Notes: generated from the sequence alone by a model not told the origin. 64,000 nt of DNA from Rhizobium sp. 007 (GCF_015353075.1 NZ_CP064187.1:3353001-3417000); one strand, 5' to 3'. Shown: positions 43,654 to 53,174, numbered from the stretch's first letter. Numbers and translations are program-made.

Positions 43654-44618
43654 CAGCGCTCGCCCTGACAAAGCCTGGCGTTACGACCTCCATCTTGCCC
43701 GGCCGCGGCGGATTCTTCGGTGGATTGTCGGACGCGTTTTGGCGCCATCCGAAGCTACTGCTTTTGCTGATGCTGACGCCGCCGCTGCTCTGGCTCGGCA
43801 TCATCTATATAGGCTCGCTGATCGCACTGCTGCTGCAGAGTTTCTTCTCGATCGACGATTTCTCCGGCTTGATCAATTACGAGTTCACGCTCGCGACGTA
43901 TGCCGAGCTGCTGAACCCAACCAATTTCGACATCATCGTCCGTACCGTCGTCATGGCGGTCATGGTGACGATCGCATCCGCCGTCATCGCCTTCCCAATC
44001 GCCTACTACGCCGCGCACTATGCGCAGGGAAAGTGGAAGGCGTTTTTCTATCTCGGTGTCATGCTGCCGCTCTGGTCGAGCTATCTCGTCAAGGTTTACG
44101 CTTGGAAGCTGATCCTCGCCAAGGAAGGCATCCTCACCTGGATTTTCGCCAAACTGCATCTCTCATGGCTGCTCGACGCCATTCTCACGCTGCCGGTCGT
44201 CGGCGGCAATTCGCTTTCGGTGAGCTATCTCGGAACCTTCGTCGTTTTCGTCTATATCTGGCTGCCCTACATGATCCTGCCGACGCAGGCCGCTCTCGAG
44301 CGCGTGCCTGCAAACCTGATCGAGGCCGCCTCCGATCTCGGCGCCACGCCGGGCCAGACCTTCCGCACGGTGCTGTTCCCGTTGGCGTTGCCCGGCATCG
44401 TCGCCGGCTCAATCTTCACCTTCTCGCTGACTCTCGGCGATTACATTATCCCGCAGATCATCGGTTCTTCCCGCCTCTTCATCGGCCAGGCGGTCTATGC
44501 GCAGCAGGGCACCGCCGGTAACGTGCCGCTTGCCGCCGCCTTCTCCGTCGTGCCGATCGTCATCATGGCCATCTATCTCTGGCTTGCAAAAAAACAGGGG
44601 GCCTTCGATGCGCTCTGA
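43650..44618 (+). CDS. Polyamine ABC transporter permease 1 (YdcU/PotB-like)
   Basis: Inner-membrane permease of 322 aa with six helices and the EAA loop [20 protein letters not shown] (near residues 224-243). Coupled at both ends: 4-bp overlap with the ATPase gene and 11-bp overlap with the second permease. Works as a heterodimer with that permease. Confidence 0.92.
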   Translation: MTALALTKPGVTTSILPGRGGFFGGLSDAFWRHPKLLLLLMLTPPLLWLGIIYIGSLIALLLQSFFSIDDFSGLINYEFTLATYAELLNPTNFDIIVRTVVMAVMVTIASAVIAFPIAYYAAHYAQGKWKAFFYLGVMLPLWSSYLVKVYAWKLILAKEGILTWIFAKLHLSWLLDAILTLPVVGGNSLSVSYLGTFVVFVYIWLPYMILPTQAALERVPANLIEAASDLGATPGQTFRTVLFPLALPGIVAGSIFTFSLTLGDYIIPQIIGSSRLFIGQAVYAQQGTAGNVPLAAAFSVVPIVIMAIYLWLAKKQGAFDAL

Positions 44619-45423
44619 CCGAGGACACCGCTCCCCTCTCCCCCTGAAGATCGCAGCCGCGAGCGGGCTGCTTTTCCTGCATCTGCCGATCCTTTTGATC
44701 TTCGTCTATGCATTCACCACCGAGGAGAAGAGCTACCAGTGGCCGCCGCCGGGGCTGACGACGCAGTGGTTCGACGTGGCCTGGAACCGGCGTGACGTCT
44801 GGGCAGCTTTCGGCCTTTCTGTGCAAGTCGCCTGCATCGCCACCGCTATCGCCCTGGTGCTCGGCACGCTTTGTGCTGCCGCCGTCAGCCAGACGAAGTT
44901 CTTCGGCCGCGAGGTCATCTCTTTGCTCGTCATTCTGCCGATCGCCCTTCCCGGTATCATCACCGGCATTGCGCTGCGCTCGGCCTTCAGCCTGTTCGAC
45001 ATCCCGTTCTCGGTCTGGACGATCGTGCTTGGCCACGCCACCTTCTGCGTCGTGGTCGTCTACAACAATGCGGTCGCCCGCTTCCGCCGCACCTCCGGCT
45101 CATTGATCGAAGCTTCGATGGACCTCGGCGCCGACGGCTTCCAGACTTTCCGGTACGTCATCCTGCCGAATATCGGCACCGCGCTGCTTGCCGGCGGCAT
45201 GCTTGCCTTCGCGCTCTCCTTCGACGAAGTCATCGTCACCACCTTCACCGGCGGCCAGCAATCGACGCTGCCGATCTGGATGCTCGAAGAACTCATCCGC
45301 CCGCGCCAGCGCCCGGTCACCAACGTGGTCGCCATGGCCGTCGTGCTCGTCACCTTCCTGCCGATCCTGGCAGCCTACTACCTCACCCGCGACGGCGACC
45401 AAATCGCCGGAGCCGGCAAATAA
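44608..45423 (+). CDS. Polyamine ABC transporter permease 2 (YdcV/PotC-like)
   Basis: Inner-membrane permease of 271 aa with six helices and the EAA loop [20 protein letters not shown] (near residues 154-173). The ATG at 44608 (MRSDRGHRS) gives family length and overlaps the preceding gene by 11 bp. Followed after 13 nt by the aldehyde dehydrogenase. Confidence 0.92.
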   Translation: MRSDRGHRSPLPLKIAAASGLLFLHLPILLIFVYAFTTEEKSYQWPPPGLTTQWFDVAWNRRDVWAAFGLSVQVACIATAIALVLGTLCAAAVSQTKFFGREVISLLVILPIALPGIITGIALRSAFSLFDIPFSVWTIVLGHATFCVVVVYNNAVARFRRTSGSLIEASMDLGADGFQTFRYVILPNIGTALLAGGMLAFALSFDEVIVTTFTGGQQSTLPIWMLEELIRPRQRPVTNVVAMAVVLVTFLPILAAYYLTRDGDQIAGAGK

Positions 45424-45436
45424 AAGGGAGAACATC

Positions 45437-46864
45437 ATGGACACCCAGATGCTGATTGGATCCCGCTTCGAAACGGGCACGGAAACGGAAGAGCACATCC
45501 TGAACCCGAAGACGGGCGAGACGGTGCTGAATCTGCCGGAAGCCTCGTTCGGCCAGATCGATGCCGCTGTGGAAGCCGCCGGGAAGGCTTTCAAGCGCTG
45601 GTCGCAGACGACACCCGCCGAACGCTCCGGCTATCTGCTGAAGATCGCCGATGCCATAGAGAAAGACGGACAGTGCTTTGCCACGCTCGAAGCACTGAAC
45701 TGCGGCAAGCCGATCAACGCCGTGCTCAATGATGAAATCCCGGCGATCGTCGATTGCTACCGTTTCTTCGCGGGCGCTGTCCGCAACCTGCACGGTCCGG
45801 TTTCCGGCGAATACCTGCCTGGTCACACCTCGATGATCCGTCGCGATGCAATCGGCATCGTCGGCTCGATCGCGCCCTGGAATTATCCACTGATGATGAT
45901 GGCCTGGAAGCTGGCACCCGCGATCGCCGGCGGCAACACCGTCGTCTTCAAGCCTTCCGAACAAACGCCGCTGACGGCTCTGAAGACGGCGAAACTGCTC
46001 GCTGACATCCTGCCCGAGGGCGTCGTCAACGTCATCCTCGGTCGCGGAGAAAGTGTCGGCAATGCGCTGATCAACCACCCGAAGATCGCCATGGTCTCGA
46101 TCACCGGCGATGTCGCGACCGGCAAGAAGGTGCTGCAGGCGGCCGCCAAGTCCGTCAAGCGCACGCATCTGGAACTTGGCGGCAAGGCCCCCGTCATCGT
46201 CTTCGACGACGCCGATATCGATGCGGTCGTCGCAGGCATCCGCACCTTCGGTTACTACAACGCCGGCCAGGACTGCACCGCCGCCTGCCGTATCTATGCT
46301 GACGCCAAGGTCTACGACAGGTTCGTCGCCGATCTCTCCTCGGCGGTTTCCTCGATTAAGTTCAACCAGGCCGAGGACACTGAAAACGAGATCGGCCCGC
46401 TGATCTCCAAGCGCCAGCGCGACCGCGTCGAAAGCTTCGTCACCCGCGCTGCCGAGCACAAGCACATGGAAATTACAACCGGCGGCAAGACCTCAGGCGA
46501 CAAGGGCTTCTTCTTCACGCCAACCGTCATCGCCGGTGCCACGCAGGATGACGAGATCGTCCGCCGCGAAGTCTTCGGCCCGGTCGTCTCCGTGACGCGC
46601 TTCACCGACGTCGAGGATGCCGTCACCTGGGCGAACGACAGCGACTATGGCCTTGCCTCCTCCGTCTGGACCAAGGACATCAGCTGCGGCATGAAGACGG
46701 CCGCGCGCCTGCAATATGGCTGCACTTGGATCAACACACATTTCATGCTGGTCAACGAAATGCCGCATGGTGGTCTCAAGCAATCCGGCTACGGCAAGGA
46801 CATGTCCGTCTATGCGCTAGAGGATTACACCGCCGTCCGGCACGTGATGATCAATCATGGTTGA
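45437..46864 (+). CDS. patD: Gamma-aminobutyraldehyde dehydrogenase (PatD-like)
   Basis: NAD-dependent aldehyde dehydrogenase of 475 aa. Catalytic cysteine is in [12 protein letters not shown], the general-base glutamate in [13 protein letters not shown] and the NAD segment is [18 protein letters not shown]. Placement directly after a YdcSTUV-like importer is the same as E. coli patD (ydcW), so oxidation of 4-aminobutanal from putrescine to GABA is the likely role. AGGGAGAA precedes the ATG at 45437. Betaine aldehyde is an alternative substrate for the wider family. Confidence 0.88.
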   Translation: MDTQMLIGSRFETGTETEEHILNPKTGETVLNLPEASFGQIDAAVEAAGKAFKRWSQTTPAERSGYLLKIADAIEKDGQCFATLEALNCGKPINAVLNDEIPAIVDCYRFFAGAVRNLHGPVSGEYLPGHTSMIRRDAIGIVGSIAPWNYPLMMMAWKLAPAIAGGNTVVFKPSEQTPLTALKTAKLLADILPEGVVNVILGRGESVGNALINHPKIAMVSITGDVATGKKVLQAAAKSVKRTHLELGGKAPVIVFDDADIDAVVAGIRTFGYYNAGQDCTAACRIYADAKVYDRFVADLSSAVSSIKFNQAEDTENEIGPLISKRQRDRVESFVTRAAEHKHMEITTGGKTSGDKGFFFTPTVIAGATQDDEIVRREVFGPVVSVTRFTDVEDAVTWANDSDYGLASSVWTKDISCGMKTAARLQYGCTWINTHFMLVNEMPHGGLKQSGYGKDMSVYALEDYTAVRHVMINHG

Positions 46865-46918
46865 GTAATATTCCAACCAGTATCAGTTGTGATCAAGACC
46901 GTCGCAGACAACTGCGGC

Positions 46919-46943
46919 GGAACAATTTGGTCTTTCCTGCGTC
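46919..46943 (+). promoter_or_regulatory. Possible EcfG (RpoE2-type) general stress promoter
   Basis: GGAAC (46919-46923), 16 bases, then CGTC (46940-46943), close to the alphaproteobacterial EcfG consensus GGAAC-N16/17-CGTT, 31 bp upstream of the small membrane gene at 46975. One mismatch in the -10. Confidence 0.45.
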
Positions 46944-46974
46944 CTCTTCTGTATCCAACGCAGAGGAAACATCC

Positions 46975-47148
46975 ATGCTCAAATGGGCTCTCATATTTCT
47001 CGTCATTTCGCTGGTTGCCGGGTTCTTCGGTTTTTCCGGCATCTCAGCCGCCACCGCAACGATCGCGCGCGTCCTTTTCGGCATCGCCCTCGTCATCTTC
47101 CTGATCTTCCTGATCCTGGCACTGATCGCCGGCCAAGCGGTTCTCTAA
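46975..47148 (+). CDS. DUF1328 (YtjA-like) small membrane protein
   Basis: A 57-aa inner-membrane protein with two helices: [20 protein letters not shown], then a [18 protein letters not shown] segment running into the second helix. The N-terminus and the GF(S)G turn are the DUF1328 signature. GAGGAA seven bases before the ATG fixes the start; longer readings merge into patD. Function unknown; in related bacteria such genes are often stress-induced, consistent with the EcfG-like promoter just upstream. Confidence 0.88.
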   Translation: MLKWALIFLVISLVAGFFGFSGISAATATIARVLFGIALVIFLIFLILALIAGQAVL

Positions 47149-47164
47149 GAACGGCGTGGCTTGC

Positions 47165-47833
47165 CTAGAGCAGGCTCGCTCCGACATTGATCGCGAGTGC
47201 CAGGATCGTCGTATTGAAGAGAAACGACAGCACTGCATGAAGCAGCGCGACCTTGCGCATCGTCATGGTGGAGACGGCAACATCAGCCGTCTGCGCCGCG
47301 ACGCCGATCGTGAATGAGAAATAGAGGAAGTCCCAATAGACGGGCTCTTCGATCCTGTCCGGAAAAATCAGGCCTTCACCCTTGTCAGGTCCGCCGTAGA
47401 ATCGATGGGCGTAGTGGATGGTGAAGAGCGTGTGCAGGAAAACCCAGGAAACCAGGATCGTGACCACCGCCGCGCAGGCCCTGGCGAAGGCGACATCAGG
47501 TGGCGCTTCTTTCACGGAATGCAGCTCGAGCCCAATGCCAGCAATGCTTGCGAGCGCCGCCGCGATCGACAGGAACAGTACGAAGGTGTCGGAAAAATCC
47601 AGATCTTCCGCTCGCTTCCTGATATCCGCGACTGTCGCCCGAAGCATCCTTCGCCAACTGATACATGTAAAAACGATGGCCGTCACGTTCCAGCCGACCA
47701 GCACGTTCTTGGCGTTCACATCCCGGGAGGTGAGAAGCAGGAAAACTACCAAGCCCACGATGAATGCAATGATGATGCTCAGATGCCGGACGGCATAGGT
47801 CATTATCGAACTGCGCTGATCGTCATCCGCCAT
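47165..47833 (-). CDS. DUF1345 family integral membrane protein
   Basis: A 222-aa protein with five or six helices. The signature FYGGPDKGEGLIFPD followed by EPVYWDFLYFSFTIGVAAQTADV near residues 143-182 identifies DUF1345. GAGGAAAGAC precedes the ATG at 47833. Function unknown. It is convergent with the DUF1328 gene, 16 bp apart, and downstream of the tal terminator. Confidence 0.87.
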   Translation of the reverse strand: MADDDQRSSIMTYAVRHLSIIIAFIVGLVVFLLLTSRDVNAKNVLVGWNVTAIVFTCISWRRMLRATVADIRKRAEDLDFSDTFVLFLSIAAALASIAGIGLELHSVKEAPPDVAFARACAAVVTILVSWVFLHTLFTIHYAHRFYGGPDKGEGLIFPDRIEEPVYWDFLYFSFTIGVAAQTADVAVSTMTMRKVALLHAVLSFLFNTTILALAINVGASLL

Positions 47834-47870
47834 GTCTTTCCTCAGGCTTTATGCCATTGATATCATCACG

Positions 47871-47905
47871 AAAAAGGCGCGGCCGCCATTGGCAACCGCG
47901 CCTTT
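47871..47905 (-). terminator. Intrinsic terminator of tal
   Basis: GGCGCGG (47876-47882) pairs with CCGCGCC (47896-47902); on the minus strand the stem is preceded by AAA and followed by TTTTTCG. It is 22 bp after the tal stop. Confidence 0.8.
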
Positions 47906-47926
47906 CAGCCGTTTTCTGTGAAGACG

Positions 47927-48892
47927 TCAGGCAGCAGCGAGCTGCAATTCCTTCTGGACCATCGTGCGAAGCGCCGTCAGGTCCTTGGCGAAGGCGCGAA
48001 TGCCTTCGGCAAGCTTTTCGGTTGCCATCGCATCTTCGTTCATCATCCAACGGAAGGTCTTCTCGTCGATTTCGATCCTCGGCTCGGCCTTCTTCGTGTC
48101 CGGCGAGAGCTTGCGGACCAGCGTGCCCTGATCGTTGGCGAGTTCGTCGAGCAGCGCCGGGCTGATGGTCAGGCGGTCGCAACCCGCCAGTGCTTCGATT
48201 TCACCGGCGTTGCGGAACGAGGCGCCCATGACGATCGTCTTGATGTCATGCGCCTTGTAGTAATTGTAGATGTCACGGACAGACTGAACGCCCGGATCCT
48301 CTTCCGCAGTGTAATCCTTGCCGGTCGACTTCTTGTACCAGTCGAGGATGCGGCCGACGAAGGGCGAGATCAGAAAAGCCTTCGCATCGGCGCAGGCAAT
48401 GGCCTGGGCCTTGGAAAAGAGAAGCGTCAGGTTGCAGTCAATGCCCTCCTTCTGCAGGACTTCCGCGGCGCGGATGCCCTCCCAGGTCGAGGCGAGCTTG
48501 ATCAGAATGCGGTCGCGCTCGATGCCGCGCTCCTTGTAGGAGGCGATGATGCCGCGCGCTTTGGCGATCGATGCTTCAGTGTCGAAAGAAAGGTCAGCAT
48601 CGACCTCGGTCGATACGCGACCCGGCACGAGCTTCGACAAGGCGGCACCAACGGAGATCGCAAGACGATCGGCGACGGCTGCGCCAACCGCATCGCTGTT
48701 TCCGCCCTGTTTCTTGCCCCAGGAGACGGCTTCCTTGATTGCATCGGCAAACATCGGCGTTCCGAGCGCCTTCAGAACGATGGTCGGATTGGTCGTGCAA
48801 TCCACCGGCTTCAGGCGGGCGACAGCCTCGATATCGCCGGTATCGGCGACGACCGTGGTCATGTCGCGGAGTTGGTCAAGCTTGGATGTCAT
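47927..48892 (-). CDS. tal: Transaldolase
   Basis: Pentose phosphate pathway enzyme of 321 aa (TalB-type length) transferring a dihydroxyacetone unit between sedoheptulose 7-phosphate and glyceraldehyde 3-phosphate. The Schiff-base lysine is in [13 protein letters not shown], with [13 protein letters not shown] at the N-terminus and [10 protein letters not shown] near the C-terminus. AAGGGA eight bases before the ATG at 48892 is the best start; the frame extends two codons to a TTG. Divergent from the SorC regulator, with a 323-bp gap. It would process the xylulose 5-phosphate made by XylAB. Confidence 0.95.
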   Translation of the reverse strand: MTSKLDQLRDMTTVVADTGDIEAVARLKPVDCTTNPTIVLKALGTPMFADAIKEAVSWGKKQGGNSDAVGAAVADRLAISVGAALSKLVPGRVSTEVDADLSFDTEASIAKARGIIASYKERGIERDRILIKLASTWEGIRAAEVLQKEGIDCNLTLLFSKAQAIACADAKAFLISPFVGRILDWYKKSTGKDYTAEEDPGVQSVRDIYNYYKAHDIKTIVMGASFRNAGEIEALAGCDRLTISPALLDELANDQGTLVRKLSPDTKKAEPRIEIDEKTFRWMMNEDAMATEKLAEGIRAFAKDLTALRTMVQKELQLAAA

Positions 48893-49215
48893 GGTCAAAA
48901 TCCCTTGTGAACTCGAACTGCTAACTTGAGCTGCGGACCGGCGCGAGCTCCGCCCGGCAATGAGGTAGTCTACAGACAGATGAGTTTGCTGCAGGCGAAA
49001 ACGCGTGCCTTCCCATGTGCCCGCACATTGTCCTCCTCGGACAAACGACTGTGTCGGGAATGACTATCGCCATTCCGAAATGAGAAAGTCAAGGACATTT
49101 GTGCATTTCAATTGACATAAGTGTCATGCCCGTCATTATCGCTTGGAACAAGGAAAATGGCCCTGTTTTTTCCGCCTCCGGATGCAAGTAGGGTGAAACT
49201 CAAGCAGGAGAAGAT
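48893..49215. other. Intergenic region between tal and the SorC regulator
   Basis: No gene in 323 bp. It holds a plausible plus-strand promoter at 49112-49140 with two GACAT-N2-GTG direct repeats (49094 and 49114, 20 bp apart). The tal promoter is not obvious. Confidence 0.45.
49112..49140 (+). promoter_or_regulatory. Predicted promoter of the SorC regulator with overlapping dyad
   Basis: TTGACA (49112-49117) and ATTATC (49135-49140) are 17 bases apart. The -35 overlaps the inverted repeat TGACA-TAAG-TGTCA (49113-49126), which could be an autoregulatory site. Confidence 0.5.
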
Positions 49216-50202
49216 GTGGCCAAGCTGAAACGCGGCACGCACACGGCTTACTCAGAAGCCTCCTCGCTGAGGCTACGCGCCGCGTGGCTCTACTACAATC
49301 AGGGCCTGACGCAGAAGGACGTCGCCGAGCAGCTCGGCATAAGCCGCACGACGGTCATCCGCTTGCTCGACGAGGCGATGAAGCGCAGCGAGGTGCAGAT
49401 CTGGATCAACGATTCGATCGGCGACTGCGTCGAGCTTTCCGTGAAGCTGGAGCGCGCCTACGGGCTCGACGAGGCAATCGTTGTCCCCGCTCCCGTCGGT
49501 TCCGACGTCGATAGTCTCGCAAAGAGCGTTGGGCTCGCGCTCGGCCAGTTCCTGTCCGAGGCGATCCCCGACGACTATACGATCGGCGTCGGCTGGGGGC
49601 GCACGATGACGGCTTCGCTTTCGAGCTTCCGGCCGCCCCGACGCACCAATTGTAAGGTGGTCTCGCTGCTAGGCGGCATCGTCGCCGTGCACCAGACAAA
49701 CCCCATCGACTATACGTGGCGGCTTGCAAGCCAACTTGGCGCTGAGTGCTACATGTTCCTCTCGCCGCTGCTCGTGGATTCGGTCGAGACGAAGCGCAAT
49801 CTGATCGAGAAATGCGGACTGGACACGATCTACCGGCTGGCGGAAGACCTTGATCTTGCGATCGTCAGCTGCGGCGACATCGGCCCGCATTCGACATCTC
49901 TGTCGGAAGGCTGGATTTCCAAGGCCGAACTGCAGCAGCTGATCGACGCCGGCTGCGTCTGCGACACGATGTTCAATTTTCTGGACAAGGACGGCAACAC
50001 CGTCGATCACTCGATCAACAGCCGCGTGATGTCGGTCGATCTGGACACCCTGAAGAAGGCACGGCACATCGTGCTCTCTTCAGGGGGCGCACATCGCGCC
50101 GTCGCGATCCGTGCCACCATCCGGCGCATCGGCTGCAATACGCTGATCACCGACGAGAGCGCCGCAAAGGCGCTGCTCGAACTAGCCGAAATTCATGCCT
50201 GA
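49216..50202 (+). CDS. SorC/DeoR-type sugar-binding transcriptional regulator
   Basis: A 328-aa regulator with an N-terminal helix-turn-helix (LTQKDVAEQLGISRTTVIRLL, near residues 32-52) and a SorC phosphosugar-binding domain (about 65-325; YTIGVGWGRTMTASL and VVSLLGGIV). Start is GTG at 49216 with AGGAG five bases upstream. Divergent from tal; members of the family are released or activated by sugar phosphates, so a pentose phosphate signal is plausible. Its 3' end overlaps the convergent alkyltransferase gene by 10 bp. Confidence 0.9.
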   Translation: MAKLKRGTHTAYSEASSLRLRAAWLYYNQGLTQKDVAEQLGISRTTVIRLLDEAMKRSEVQIWINDSIGDCVELSVKLERAYGLDEAIVVPAPVGSDVDSLAKSVGLALGQFLSEAIPDDYTIGVGWGRTMTASLSSFRPPRRTNCKVVSLLGGIVAVHQTNPIDYTWRLASQLGAECYMFLSPLLVDSVETKRNLIEKCGLDTIYRLAEDLDLAIVSCGDIGPHSTSLSEGWISKAELQQLIDAGCVCDTMFNFLDKDGNTVDHSINSRVMSVDLDTLKKARHIVLSSGGAHRAVAIRATIRRIGCNTLITDESAAKALLELAEIHA

Positions 50203-51065
50203 CCGGCTTCCCACCCCAGTATCGCCCGTTTGCGGGTGAGACCCCAATGGTAGCCCGTCAAGTCGCCATTTTTCCCGAGCGCACGGTGGCATGGCACAAC
50301 GAAGGAGATCGGATTGCGTCCAATCGCAGCACCGACTGCACGCGATGCCGTCGGCTGGCCGATATCTTTAGCGATGTCCGAATAAGTCATCGCTTTGCCA
50401 AGCGGAATCTTCAAAAGACTCTCCCAGACGCGGACCTGAAAATCCGTGCCGATGAGCACGACGCGCAAAGGCTGGTCTGCAGACCACTTTCCGGGCTCGA
50501 AGATGCGCTCTGCATAAGGCGTGGTTGCCTGCCGATCTTCGACATATTGGGCATTCGGCCAGCGGCAGGTCATGTCTTCGAAACAGGCGGCCTCGTCGCC
50601 GAGATCGCTGAAGGCAAGGCCTGCAAGGCCGCGATCGGTGGCCATGACCAGCGCGACGCCGAAGGGCGACTGGTGGAAGCCGTAGCGGATCGTCAGGCCG
50701 CCGCCCTTTGCCTTCCATTCACCGGGTGACATGGCCTCATGGGTGACGAAGAGATCGTGAAGACGGCTTGGACCGGAAAGACCCACCTCGATCGAAGTTT
50801 CAAGCAGCGGCATGTCTTCGTTGCGCAGCAACCGCTTGGCATGATCGAGCGTGACTGCCTGCAGGAAGGCCTTGGGCGAAAGCCCGGCCCAGCGGGTAAA
50901 CGTCTTCTGAAGCTGCGTCGGCGACTGGTTGAGCCGCGCGGCAATCGCCTCCAGCGACGGCTGGTCGCGATAGTCCTCGGTGATAAGTTCGATGACCTGA
51001 CGGACGGTCTCGTAGTCCGGACCCTCCGGCGTGGTGTCTCTGTTCAGATTGGCGATCATATTCAT
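50193..51065 (-). CDS. Ada-like fusion: AraC helix-turn-helix plus O6-alkylguanine-DNA alkyltransferase
   Basis: A 290-aa fusion. The AraC-type DNA-binding part occupies about residues 15-110 (PSLEAIAARLNQSPTQLQKTF), and the alkyltransferase part about 120-285 with active-site FVVPCHRALGKNG (catalytic cysteine), ASRAVGAAIGRNP helix and TYSDIAKDIGQP. The Ada N-terminal zinc/phosphotriester domain is missing, so it can repair O6-alkylguanine but not sense phosphotriesters the way E. coli Ada does. AAGGAGA six bases before the ATG at 51065 sets the start over an in-frame reading to 51131. Confidence 0.9.
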   Translation of the reverse strand: MNMIANLNRDTTPEGPDYETVRQVIELITEDYRDQPSLEAIAARLNQSPTQLQKTFTRWAGLSPKAFLQAVTLDHAKRLLRNEDMPLLETSIEVGLSGPSRLHDLFVTHEAMSPGEWKAKGGGLTIRYGFHQSPFGVALVMATDRGLAGLAFSDLGDEAACFEDMTCRWPNAQYVEDRQATTPYAERIFEPGKWSADQPLRVVLIGTDFQVRVWESLLKIPLGKAMTYSDIAKDIGQPTASRAVGAAIGRNPISFVVPCHRALGKNGDLTGYHWGLTRKRAILGWEAGQA

Positions 51066-51134
51066 CGTTCTTCTCCTTGTAACAAGGAGATAGTCAAGGG
51101 GAGCACCGCAAGCCACCCGTTTCTTGCGCAACGT

Positions 51135-51632
51135 TTAAATACGCTGCTTGACTGTCGCAAGCGCTCCTTTGAAGGCCTTGGCAAAGCTTTCGCGATCATC
51201 CGGATTGAGGAAGGAGCCGATATCCGTCCGCCGGCCCTCGCCAAAAATATGCATGGAAAGAATGCCGATTTCCTGGTGGCGGCGGACGAGGAAACGCGCC
51301 CAGAAGGGATTGAAGTGATGCTCCACCATGCGTCCGGAAGGCGCGAACTTGCGGATCGCGACATCGGTGCGCGAAACGGTCACTTCCTCGCGCGCCCTGC
51401 CGGAGCGGTAGTTGAGCCAGAAGGCACCGTAGAGCAACGCGAAATCCAGCCCGAAGAAGAAGCCGATCGGCCAAGCACCGGTAACGACGAAGAATATCCC
51501 ATAGATGAAACAGACGGCACCGGAAATCAGCAGCAGCACCCTGAAACCCTTGCGGCCGAGCGACCGATAAGGGAAAAGTTCGGCTGCAAAAACAGGCTGT
51601 TCGTTCGCCCGCCCGGCGTTGCTTTCCGTCAT
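51135..51632 (-). CDS. DUF2244 family membrane protein
   Basis: A 165-aa protein with two helices (GFRVLLLISGAVCFIYGIFF and a second near 52-72) followed by a cytoplasmic beta-rich domain (TVSRTDVAIRKFAPSGRMVEH, split by the family at the turn; FGEGRRTDIGSFLNPDDRESFA). The pattern is DUF2244, of unknown function. The ATG at 51632 overlaps the first candidate start of the divergent nth gene. A 69-nt gap separates its stop from the alkyltransferase gene start on the same strand. Confidence 0.85.
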   Translation of the reverse strand: MTESNAGRANEQPVFAAELFPYRSLGRKGFRVLLLISGAVCFIYGIFFVVTGAWPIGFFFGLDFALLYGAFWLNYRSGRAREEVTVSRTDVAIRKFAPSGRMVEHHFNPFWARFLVRRHQEIGILSMHIFGEGRRTDIGSFLNPDDRESFAKAFKGALATVKQRI

Positions 51633-51654
51633 GGCTGATGAGTATAGATTGTCG

Positions 51655-52434
51655 ATGCCCGAACCGAAACTCAAATCCGTCCGCAAAACACCGCAAAACT
51701 CGAAAGTGATCACCCGCCGCAAGGCCGTCCCGGTGCGCACCGCGTATTCGCAAGCCGAGCGCGAGGAGATATTCCGCCGCTTCTCGATCCAGCGGCCGGA
51801 ACCCAGAGGCGAGCTGGCACACACCAATCCGTTCACGCTCGTCGTTGCCGTGGCACTCTCCGCCCAGGCGACGGATGCCGGTGTCAACAAGGCGACGCGG
51901 GCGCTTTTCAAGGTGGCAGATACGCCGGAGAAGATGTTGGCGCTCGGCGAGGAACGCCTTCGCGACTACATCAGGACGATCGGCCTTTACCGCAACAAGG
52001 CGAAGAACGTCATGGCGCTCTCGCAAATGCTGGTCGATGAATTCGGCGGCGAGGTTCCGCAGAAGCGTGAGGAACTCGTGCGCCTGCCGGGCGTCGGTCG
52101 CAAGACAGCGAACGTGGTTCTATCGATGGCCTTCGGCCAGGCGACGATGGCGGTGGACACGCACATCTTCCGCATCGCCAATCGCATCAAGCTGGCGCCG
52201 GGAAAGACACCGGACGAGGTCGAGGACCGCCTGATGAAGGCGATCCCCAGTCACTACCTTTATCATGCCCACCACTGGCTGATCCTGCACGGCCGCTACA
52301 CGTGCAAGGCGCGCCGCCCGGAATGCGAGCGCTGCGTGATCGCCGATCTCTGCAAATCGCCGGAAAAGAGCTGCGACATACCGGCGCCGCTGGTCGAGCT
52401 ACCGCCGCAGGTGATCGGCGAGGCCGTCGAATAG
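51655..52434 (+). CDS. nth: Endonuclease III
   Basis: DNA glycosylase/AP lyase for oxidised pyrimidines, about 259 aa. Helix-hairpin-helix LPGVGRKTANVVL with catalytic lysine, VDTHIFRIANR with catalytic aspartate, and the C-x6-C-x2-C-x5-C iron-sulfur ligands (CKARRPEC...CVIADLC) are all present. The start is uncertain: ATG at 51655 (MPEPKLKS) or 51631 (MADEYRLS), neither with a good ribosome-binding site; the latter would overlap the divergent DUF2244 start. Confidence 0.93.
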   Translation: MPEPKLKSVRKTPQNSKVITRRKAVPVRTAYSQAEREEIFRRFSIQRPEPRGELAHTNPFTLVVAVALSAQATDAGVNKATRALFKVADTPEKMLALGEERLRDYIRTIGLYRNKAKNVMALSQMLVDEFGGEVPQKREELVRLPGVGRKTANVVLSMAFGQATMAVDTHIFRIANRIKLAPGKTPDEVEDRLMKAIPSHYLYHAHHWLILHGRYTCKARRPECERCVIADLCKSPEKSCDIPAPLVELPPQVIGEAVE

Positions 52435-52460
52435 CCGAACCTTCGGCCTCCTCAAACTGA

Positions 52461-53174
52461 TTACCGGTGAAAACCGAGATCCCGTTGGGAAATCAGCTTG
52501 TAGAGATGAACCATCATGCCCGCCGCAAAAAGCGGCGTCAGCAGATTGAGGAAGGGGATAGCCAGGAAAGCGGCGATGACCAAACCGCCGAGAAAGACGG
52601 TAGAAGCGTGCTTTGCCCTGAAGAGCCGGGCCTCCTCCGGCGAACGGAAGCGCATGGCGGCGAATTCGAAGAATTCCCGGCCGAGCAGATAACCGTTCAC
52701 CAGGAAGAAGGCAATCAGGTTCACGCCCGGGATGAAGAGCAGGAGGAGAGCGACAATATTGCCGGCAATCACCACGCCCAGGAACTTGAGTGAACTCGCA
52801 ATTGCCGGGCCGATCGGCATCGCCGTTCCCGGGGTATCCTCGGGATAATCCCGCTTCTCCACCACTTCCGCCACGTCATCGAGAAAAAGGCCGGCAATCA
52901 ACGCCGTCACGGGCGACAGCATCAGCGCCAGGCCCAAGGCAAGACCGATGCTTGCGAGAATGACAAAGACGAAGCTCAGCCAGCCGGCCCAATCCGGAAT
53001 TTCCGGAAAGAAGCCCGCGATCCACGGAAACAGCAAAGTCATGAACAAGCTTCGCAGCACGAACCAGAGCCCAATGAGAACCAGGATCGTAAGCCCCAGC
53101 ACCTTCCAGAAAACAGACCGGGTTTCCCGTGCAAAAAGGTTGAAAAACGCAAGGCGCGCGGCATCGAGGATCAT
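52461..53174 (-). CDS. EI24 domain (CysZ-like) membrane protein
   Basis: A 237-aa inner-membrane protein with four to six helices, and the conserved NLFARETRSVFWKVLGLTI near the N-terminus and FFLVNGYLLGREFFEFAAM in the middle. This is the EI24/CysZ family, whose E. coli member imports sulfate. The ATG at 53174 (MILDAARLAFFNLF) has GGAG nine bases upstream; in-frame ATGs at 53183 and 53204 are alternatives. No sulfur-metabolism genes adjoin it, so sulfate transport is only a family-based guess. Confidence 0.83.
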   Translation of the reverse strand: MILDAARLAFFNLFARETRSVFWKVLGLTILVLIGLWFVLRSLFMTLLFPWIAGFFPEIPDWAGWLSFVFVILASIGLALGLALMLSPVTALIAGLFLDDVAEVVEKRDYPEDTPGTAMPIGPAIASSLKFLGVVIAGNIVALLLLFIPGVNLIAFFLVNGYLLGREFFEFAAMRFRSPEEARLFRAKHASTVFLGGLVIAAFLAIPFLNLLTPLFAAGMMVHLYKLISQRDLGFHR

